Of a DNA stretch of 64,000 bases, positions 58,329 to 64,000 are shown piece by piece (position 1 is the stretch's first letter; the number at the start of each line of letters is the position of its first letter). Below the pieces are notes generated by a model. That model searched no databases and was not told where the DNA came from. It was given only the letters and a program-made list of their open reading frames with translations. Position numbers and translations under genes: made by a program. The DNA comes from an uncultured Pseudodesulfovibrio sp. (GTDB lineage Bacteria; Desulfobacterota; Desulfovibrionia; Desulfovibrionales; Desulfovibrionaceae): the NCBI RefSeq assembly GCF_963664965.1, contig NZ_OY761823.1:3056001-3120000 (forward strand), given 5' to 3'.

Positions 58329-59495
58329 ATGACACATAATGAGATCAGCCTGTCGTATGGCCAGATCGCAAGCCTCGCCCTCAAGAAACCCTCTCGTGTC
58401 GTGTTCATCGGTCCGGCCGGGGGACGGTTCACCGGCAACGTGAAGCATCTGTTTCTCTACTGCGTACGCCACCGCCCCGAGATCGACGCCCATTTCTTCA
58501 CTTGCCATCCGCCAACCTTCAAGATGCTCCGCGACGCCGACCTGCCGGTCCACCTGTTCCCGGACTTCGATGCCGTGGCACATATCGCCGAAGCCTCCAC
58601 CATTGTCGTGGACCACTTCAATTTCAAGGAAGACCTCTACGCGCCGCTGACGGAATGCGCCCACGTCATCCAACTGTGGCACGGCGTGGGATTCAAGGAA
58701 ATCGGGTTCGTGGAAAAGGACTCGAACCCGGCACACAAGAACATGTCACTGGATTTCGAACACCTGTACTCCGGCTACCACACGGTGGTTTCGACCTCCC
58801 CGTTCTACACTCAGGAAGTCTTCAAAAAATCCTTCCGAGCCGAGCATTTCGTCGATCTCGGCTATCCCCGAAACGACGCCCTTTTCCAGCGAGTCACCAA
58901 AGATTCCATGCTGAACTGTGACTACGCGGCATTCCGAAAAACAGGAATGTTGAAGAAAGAACTCAAGACCGTACTGTATGTCCCGACCTTCCGTGACGAC
59001 AGGGAATCCTCATTCGCGGGCAGGCTCGATCTGGACCGCCTGAACAGTTTTCTCGTGCAGTCCGGCCTGCATCTGGTCATCAAGGCGCACCCGATTCTGG
59101 AAGAAAGAATTCCGGACAACCTGCCCAACATCACCCACTACGACAACGCCTGCGACGTGTACCCGTTCATGCAGCTAGCAGACGTCATGCTCACGGACTA
59201 TTCGTCCATCTACATGGACTATCTCATGCTGAACCGGCCTGTGGTCTTCTTCTGTCCCGACTATGACCGCTACGTCACGAACAACCGCAAGCTCCAGTTC
59301 CCTTACGAGGAAATGACTCCCGGCCCCAAGTGCCGTACGCAGGACGAACTGCACGCCGCACTGGCGAAAGCGGCGTCAGGTGATGACGGGTATGAGCAGG
59401 AACGCATCGCGCTACGGGACAAGGCATTCCTTCATCCCGACGGCGATTCCTCCCGGCGCGTGGCAGACTATCTCTGCAAAATCATGCCAGACTAG
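58329..59495 (+). CDS. CDP-glycerol/CDP-ribitol glycerophosphotransferase-family protein (TagF-like)
   Basis: A 388-residue enzyme of the CDP-glycerol glycerophosphotransferase family. Visible motifs are VIQLWHGVGFKEIGF (the acid/base histidine context), VVSTSPFYTQEVF, LYVPTFRDD, VIKAHPILEE, and DVMLTDYSSIYMDYLMLNRPVVFFCPDYD. It would transfer polyol phosphate from the CDP donor made by the preceding gene to a glycan. The ATG at 58329 with TAGGAG upstream is chosen; reading frames further upstream are the end of the fusion gene. It is 10 bases after that gene. Confidence 0.9.
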   Translation: MTHNEISLSYGQIASLALKKPSRVVFIGPAGGRFTGNVKHLFLYCVRHRPEIDAHFFTCHPPTFKMLRDADLPVHLFPDFDAVAHIAEASTIVVDHFNFKEDLYAPLTECAHVIQLWHGVGFKEIGFVEKDSNPAHKNMSLDFEHLYSGYHTVVSTSPFYTQEVFKKSFRAEHFVDLGYPRNDALFQRVTKDSMLNCDYAAFRKTGMLKKELKTVLYVPTFRDDRESSFAGRLDLDRLNSFLVQSGLHLVIKAHPILEERIPDNLPNITHYDNACDVYPFMQLADVMLTDYSSIYMDYLMLNRPVVFFCPDYDRYVTNNRKLQFPYEEMTPGPKCRTQDELHAALAKAASGDDGYEQERIALRDKAFLHPDGDSSRRVADYLCKIMPD

Positions 59496-59533
59496 AAACG
59501 GCAACCCGGTTTTGCCAGCAGTATATACAAACG

Positions 59534-60196
59534 CTACCCTGCCACCCGCATTCGGTCTATCCGTGCCTCGATGACCGACCAGTCCGGTTCGAGAACGGTC
59601 ATGAACACATCCCGTTCCGCCTCGAAAACGGAAAACGGCATTCGCGGATACCCCTTGCGCCACACCGGATCGAAACGGTGTTCCGGTTCATCGGTCCACA
59701 GCACGCCCATGCCGAAATCACTGTCCACGGTGACGGACTTGATTTGGGGATGATTCTCGTGAATATCGTGCATGACCTTCCAGACATCGCCGTTCCATGC
59801 CCCCGGCTTCACCTGCCGAGAACCTTCCGCAGCCGTTCCGGGCAACAGGTCATGCACCACGACAAACCCTCCTGCCGAAAGCACGTTGAACGCATTGAGA
59901 ATATCCTTGATCGCTTGCTCGTACAGGTGAAGTCCGTCCACAAAGACAATATCGAACCGCTCTGTATTCTTGGCAAAAAACACATCACTCTCACACGGGT
60001 GTATCTGCACACCATCCAAACCGGATTGCAGTTGCGGGTCCAGCCGTTCAATAAGCGGTCTCGGGTCCACACCGACCCGTACAGGCGTCCGAACCTGACT
60101 CAGAACCTCGCCCTCGCGAATGCCGATTTCCAGATATCTCTTGGCCCCGATCTTTTCACACAGCGCATTGATCAACTCGATTCTCGTCATTTCCAT
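59534..60196 (-). CDS. Class I SAM-dependent methyltransferase
   Basis: About 220 residues. SAM-binding motif I is YLEIGIREGEV; DIVFVDGLHLYEQAIKDILNAF and GGFVVVHDLLPG are typical of the Methyltransf_24 group, often found with glycan or sugar genes. I prefer the ATG at 60196, with GGAAAGAG just upstream, to a GTG at 60220. It is convergent with the glycan operon and may methylate its product; the substrate is not known. Confidence 0.85.
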   Translation of the reverse strand: MEMTRIELINALCEKIGAKRYLEIGIREGEVLSQVRTPVRVGVDPRPLIERLDPQLQSGLDGVQIHPCESDVFFAKNTERFDIVFVDGLHLYEQAIKDILNAFNVLSAGGFVVVHDLLPGTAAEGSRQVKPGAWNGDVWKVMHDIHENHPQIKSVTVDSDFGMGVLWTDEPEHRFDPVWRKGYPRMPFSVFEAERDVFMTVLEPDWSVIEARIDRMRVAG

Positions 60197-60307
60197 TCTC
60201 TTTCCAGTGTTCGTGTTCACTTCGCTTGAATCATATCCTAATATAAAATACGAACATCCATAGCAACAGCAGTTCGCGGCACCCCGTCTTGACCGAATGC
60301 CGTGCTT

Positions 60308-60321
60308 AATGTATATACATT
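60308..60321. promoter_or_regulatory. Probable HutC operator
   Basis: AATGTATATACATT is a perfect 14-bp palindrome 31 bases before hutC. Known HutC operators in other bacteria are centred on a similar TGTATRTACA sequence, so autoregulation and control of the hut operon by urocanate-released HutC is likely. Confidence 0.7.
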
Positions 60322-60351
60322 TGAACTAAACGTATAAACAAAGAAACCATC

Positions 60352-61059
60352 ATGCAGAAAAAGAACCTCTCCACACGTATTCGTGAACACATCATGGGAC
60401 ACATAACGGACGGATCATGGCCCAGTGGCCATCGCATCCCTTCCGAAGCGGAGATGATGGAAACGTTTTCAGCCAGTCGAATGACCGTCCACCGGGCCGT
60501 CAAGGATCTGGCAACTCAAGGGCACCTCATCCGCGAACGTGGACGCGGCACATTCGTCGCCAAGCAGATTCCCCGCAGTGAGCTTTTGAACATCGGCGAC
60601 ATCGCTGACGAAATCGAGGAGCGCGGCGGCACCTATTTCAGAGAGGTCAAACATCTCGCCCCGCAACCGCTCACGGCCCTGACTGCCCATGTCTTCAGCG
60701 GGCACACCGAAACCATAGCCTTCTCCCGCATGGTGCATTACGAGAACGGCATTCCCCTGCAACTCGAAGACCGATGGGTGAATCTGGATACCGTCCCGGA
60801 TTATCTCGACGTTGATTTCACGCAGACCTCCGCCCATCGCCACCTCATGCGCGTGGCCCCGCTCCAGAAAGTCGAGCACGAATTGACCGCCGTACTCCCG
60901 GACCCGGAACAGCAAAAATTTCTCAAGGTGCAGGCAAATGAACCGTGCCTGCTTCTCAAACGGAAAACATGGTCGGGCGACCGACTCGTCTCCTATGCCG
61001 AACTGCTCTACCCGGCTTCGCGGTACAGCTTCGGCGGCGAGTTTACCCCCGGCAGATAA
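60352..61059 (+). CDS. hutC: Histidine utilisation repressor, GntR/HutC family
   Basis: A 235-residue regulator: N-terminal winged helix of the GntR type ([42 protein letters not shown], about 30-71) and a C-terminal UTRA ligand domain with [21 protein letters not shown] and a final [16 protein letters not shown] typical of HutC. Urocanate is the usual inducer. It is directly followed by hutU (19 bases) and preceded by a palindromic operator. Confidence 0.93.
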   Translation: MQKKNLSTRIREHIMGHITDGSWPSGHRIPSEAEMMETFSASRMTVHRAVKDLATQGHLIRERGRGTFVAKQIPRSELLNIGDIADEIEERGGTYFREVKHLAPQPLTALTAHVFSGHTETIAFSRMVHYENGIPLQLEDRWVNLDTVPDYLDVDFTQTSAHRHLMRVAPLQKVEHELTAVLPDPEQQKFLKVQANEPCLLLKRKTWSGDRLVSYAELLYPASRYSFGGEFTPGR

Positions 61060-61078
61060 AACATCTTACGAGGTACCC

Positions 61079-62731
61079 ATGTCCAAACGTATCGTCACCG
61101 CCCCCACAGGCACCGATCTTTCCTGCAAGAGCTGGCAGCTCGAAGCCCCCTTCCGCATGCTCCAGAACAATCTGGACCCGGTCGTGGCCGAACGCCCCGA
61201 AGACCTCATCGTCTACGGCGGAATAGGCCGCGCAGCCCGCAACTGGGACTGCTTTGACGCCATTCTCGAGACACTCAAGGACATGGAAGATGATGAAACC
61301 CTGCTTGTCCAGTCCGGCAAGCCGGTCGGCGTATTCAGGACGCACAAACACTCTCCGCGCGTGCTGATCGCCAACTCCAACCTCGTCCCTCACTGGGCGA
61401 ACTGGGAACATTTCAACGAACTGGACCGCAAGGGCCTCATGATGTTCGGCCAGATGACCGCAGGCAGCTGGATATACATCGGCTCGCAGGGCATCGTGCA
61501 GGGCACCTATGAAACCTTTGTCGCCATGGGCAAGAAGCACCACGGCGGCAACCTCAAGGGCAAGTGGATTCTCACTGCGGGCCTCGGCGGCATGGGCGGG
61601 GCGCAGCCGCTGGCAGCCAAATTCGCGGGCGCATCCATGCTCGCCATCGAGTGCCGGGAGGAACGCATCCAGAAGCGTATCGACACCGGCTACCTCGACA
61701 TGAAGGCCGACTCGCTGGAACACGGCCTTGAGCTCATTAACAACGCCTGCGCCGAGGGCAAGGCCATCACTGTGGGCGTACTTGGCAACGCTTCCGAAAT
61801 CTACCCGAAGCTCGTCAAAGACGGCGTGCGGCCCGATGCGGTCACCGACCAGACCTCGGCCCACGACCCGCTCAACGGCTACCTGCCCGCAGGCTGGACC
61901 GTCGAGGAATGGGAAGCCAGACAGAAGACCGACGAGGCCGGTGTCATGCAGGCCGCACGCGAGTCCATGGTCCCGCATGTTCAGGCCATGCTCGATTTCC
62001 AGAAGATGGGCATTCCCACCTTCGACTACGGAAACAACATCCGTCAGGAAGCCTTCAACATGGGCCTCAAGGATGCTTTCGACTTCCCCGGCTTCGTGCC
62101 CGCCTACGTGCGTGAACTGTTCTGCACCGGCCATGGCCCCTTCCGCTGGGCCGCCCTTTCCGGTGATCCCGAAGACATTTACAAGACCGACGCCAAGATC
62201 AAGGAACTCATCCCGGATGACGAGCACCTGCACAACTGGATCGACATGGCGCAGGAACACATCCAGTTTCAGGGCCTGCCCGCCCGCATCGCATGGGTCG
62301 GCCTCGGCGACAGGGACCGCGTGGGCCTCGCCTTCAACGAGATGGTTCGCAACGGCGAACTCAAAGGCCCCATCGTCATCGGCCGCGACCATCTTGATTC
62401 CGGGTCGGTCGCCAGCCCGAACCGTGAGACCGAAGCCATGAAAGACGGCTCGGACGCGGTTTCCGACTGGCCCCTGCTCAACTGCCTGCTCAACTGCGCT
62501 TCCGGTGCCACATGGGTCTCCTTCCACCACGGCGGCGGCGTGGGCATGGGATACGCACAGCACTCCGGACTGGTCATGCTCTGCGACGGAACCGAAGAAG
62601 CGGACCGGAAAATCGAACGGGTGCTCTACAATGACCCGGCCACCGGCGTCATGCGCCACGCTGACGCCGGTTACGAAAAGGCCATTGACTGCGCCAAGGG
62701 AAAAGGCCTCAACCTGCCCATGATCAAATAG
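61079..62731 (+). CDS. hutU: Urocanate hydratase
   Basis: A 550-residue enzyme, the standard length, that hydrates urocanate to imidazolonepropionate with tightly bound NAD. Conserved blocks include [31 protein letters not shown], the NAD site [31 protein letters not shown], and [16 protein letters not shown] with the active-site cysteine. The start at 61079 is taken from the family N-terminus and GAGGT upstream. It implies that histidine degradation continues beyond the window. Confidence 0.97.
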   Translation: MSKRIVTAPTGTDLSCKSWQLEAPFRMLQNNLDPVVAERPEDLIVYGGIGRAARNWDCFDAILETLKDMEDDETLLVQSGKPVGVFRTHKHSPRVLIANSNLVPHWANWEHFNELDRKGLMMFGQMTAGSWIYIGSQGIVQGTYETFVAMGKKHHGGNLKGKWILTAGLGGMGGAQPLAAKFAGASMLAIECREERIQKRIDTGYLDMKADSLEHGLELINNACAEGKAITVGVLGNASEIYPKLVKDGVRPDAVTDQTSAHDPLNGYLPAGWTVEEWEARQKTDEAGVMQAARESMVPHVQAMLDFQKMGIPTFDYGNNIRQEAFNMGLKDAFDFPGFVPAYVRELFCTGHGPFRWAALSGDPEDIYKTDAKIKELIPDDEHLHNWIDMAQEHIQFQGLPARIAWVGLGDRDRVGLAFNEMVRNGELKGPIVIGRDHLDSGSVASPNRETEAMKDGSDAVSDWPLLNCLLNCASGATWVSFHHGGGVGMGYAQHSGLVMLCDGTEEADRKIERVLYNDPATGVMRHADAGYEKAIDCAKGKGLNLPMIK

Positions 62732-62865
62732 CCTGACAAATGACTCCGGGGGCAGCCTGTTCGTACGCTGTCCCCGGACCTTCACTGCATGTTGACAGGT
62801 GGCACACTGTATAATCCTCAATTTCAAGAAAACGGATTACACTGTCCTCATCCCGGAGATAAAAT

Positions 62866-64000
62866 ATGCCTGCTCTGCTGATAAAAAATCCAAGTCAGAT
62901 TGCTTCTCCCCGTGTCGGTTCGATTCGCGGACCGGAGCTTTCGGAGCTGAACATCCGAACCGGCGACTCGATCTATGTCGTGGACGGTGTCATTGACGCC
63001 ATTGCTCCGCTGGCGGAACTCGAAAACCGGGCACAGGTCGACAATGCCGAAATTCTTGATGCTTCGAACCGGGCTGTCGTACCGGGATTCGTGGATTGCC
63101 ACACGCACCTGATCTTCAGCGGCAACCGGGCAGACGAATTCGCCATGCGTACGGCTGGCGCGACCTATGAAGACATCGCGGCACAGGGCGGCGGCATCGC
63201 CCGAACCGTCAATGCCACTCGTGAAGCATCAAAATCCGAGTTGAAGGAGCTGGCCCGACAGCGGCTGCACAGGGCCGTCCGCCAAGGGACCACGACCATG
63301 GAAGTCAAGACGGGCTATGGTCTGGACCCGGCCACCGAGTTCAAGATGCTTGAGGTCATCGCGGAATTGAACGAAGAACACCCGGTCGACCTGATCCCCA
63401 CATTTCTCGGCGCACACTCTGTGCCGAAATCCATGTCCAAGGAAGACTATATAACGCAGGTCCGGGAGATGCTGCCGGAAGTGGCGCAGATAGCAAAATT
63501 CTGTGACGTATTCTGCGAACGCGGCTATTTCACTCCTGCCGAAAGCTACGTCATTCTGGAAGACGCGCGCAATCAGGGCATGCTTCCCCGCATGCACGCG
63601 AACCAGTTCCACTCGGTCGGATGTATCGAAGCGGCGGTCGATCTGGAGGCGGTTTCGGTCGATCATCTGGAAGTGCTCATGCCGGACGAGGTCGCACGGC
63701 TTTCCGAAACGAACATCGCCTGCGTCATGCTACCGGGAGTATCGCTGTTCCTCGACATCCCGTTCGCCCCGGCGCGAGAAGTGATTGATACCGGCTGCAT
63801 TCCGGTGCTTGCATCGGATTTCAACCCCGGCTCGAACATGTCCCTGTCGCTTCAACTGGTCATGTCTCTGGCCTGCATGCGTATGAACGTAGCCGTCCCG
63901 GAAGCACTCGCCTGCGTGACGCAGAACGCGGCCCACGCCCTGCGGCTCGACAGGGTCGGATGCATTGAGAAGGACTGGCAGGCAGACCTTGTGGTGCTCG
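62866..64000 (+). CDS. hutI: Imidazolonepropionase (cut by window end)
   Basis: The first 378 residues of an amidohydrolase-family enzyme that opens imidazolonepropionate to formiminoglutamate. Visible: VPGFVDCHTHLIFSGNRADEF with metal-binding histidines, GGGIARTVNATREAS, GTTTMEVKTGYGL, FLGAHSVP, HANQFHSVG, and PVLASDFNPGSNMSLSLQLVM. GGAG precedes the ATG, 134 bases after hutU. About 35 C-terminal residues lie outside the window. Confidence 0.95.
   Translation, partial: MPALLIKNPSQIASPRVGSIRGPELSELNIRTGDSIYVVDGVIDAIAPLAELENRAQVDNAEILDASNRAVVPGFVDCHTHLIFSGNRADEFAMRTAGATYEDIAAQGGGIARTVNATREASKSELKELARQRLHRAVRQGTTTMEVKTGYGLDPATEFKMLEVIAELNEEHPVDLIPTFLGAHSVPKSMSKEDYITQVREMLPEVAQIAKFCDVFCERGYFTPAESYVILEDARNQGMLPRMHANQFHSVGCIEAAVDLEAVSVDHLEVLMPDEVARLSETNIACVMLPGVSLFLDIPFAPAREVIDTGCIPVLASDFNPGSNMSLSLQLVMSLACMRMNVAVPEALACVTQNAAHALRLDRVGCIEKDWQADLVVL

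Noticed and set aside
61043..62827. A 594-codon open frame antisense to hutU
   Set aside because: hutU is unmistakable on the plus strand; the antisense frame is a codon-bias shadow.
1..64000. CRISPR arrays, rRNA genes, transposases, prophage genes
   Set aside because: None seen: no regularly spaced repeats, no rRNA sequence, and no integrase, transposase or phage structural protein among the translated genes.

Overview
The window looks like the chromosome of a mesophilic sulfate-reducing deltaproteobacterium of the Desulfovibrio/Pseudodesulfovibrio type. The evidence is an Rnf operon headed by a multihaem c-type cytochrome, a cluster of NifX/ORP-like proteins with two MinD-type ferredoxin-ATPases, selA, a TRAP transporter with a TatT lipoprotein, an iron-sulfur flavoprotein and several sigma-54-like promoters. 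Assignment is by gene content only; no database search was possible.

Layout. Positions 1-2715 (minus) hold folC-selA and the first codons of a probable M18 aminopeptidase. A tRNA-Arg(TCT) and a P-type ATPase follow, then a minus-strand RRM protein with an attenuator-like leader and a small basic protein. Positions 7409-11094 (minus) are a tatT-dctP-dctQ-dctM operon, followed by a LuxR regulator with a palindromic operator, a PilZ protein, a family 3 solute-binding protein, a SulP transporter, an AAA_28-like ATPase and an EamA exporter. Positions 17836-22476 (plus) are a nine-gene metal-cofactor cluster: DUF134, two NifX-like proteins, two ferredoxin-ATPases, NifU-like, FmdB-like, receiver-like and CGGC proteins. 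Positions 22552-27478 hold a flavoprotein, a PHP/CDP-alcohol transferase pair, a predicted sigma-54-driven small RNA, two copies of an 84-bp palindromic repeat, a hydrolase, tRNA-Leu(CAG) and an acetate transporter. Positions 28137-35832 are a complete Rnf operon (cytochrome, rnfCDGEAB, apbE) with an unusual RnfC and an RnfB fused to a GltD-like flavoprotein.

The most interesting region is 36003-53572, two divergent operons facing a 311-bp AT-rich intergenic region. The minus operon encodes a HlyD-type adaptor, a 1067-residue ABC transporter with two cyclic-nucleotide-binding domains and a peptidase C39 domain with its catalytic residues intact, a membrane-anchored FHA protein, three consecutive TolC-like proteins and a degenerate ATP-grasp protein. 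The genes overlap by 1-4 bases, with one exception. The plus operon encodes three paralogous 72-73 residue glycine-rich peptides with a nearly invariant C-terminus, a terminator, a canonical ATP-grasp ligase, a PP2C phosphatase and a Ser/Thr kinase. I infer a secreted, possibly ATP-grasp-modified peptide system exported by a dedicated type I machine under threonine-phosphorylation control. I know of no described system with this combination.

Positions 53834-59495 hold a radical SAM/SPASM protein, a DUF115 (Maf-like) protein, a CDP-ribitol synthase fusion and a CDP-glycerol/ribitol phosphotransferase, suggesting a polyol-phosphate surface or flagellar glycan. A methyltransferase (minus) follows. 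The window ends in a histidine-utilisation operon: hutC with a palindromic operator, hutU and a truncated hutI.
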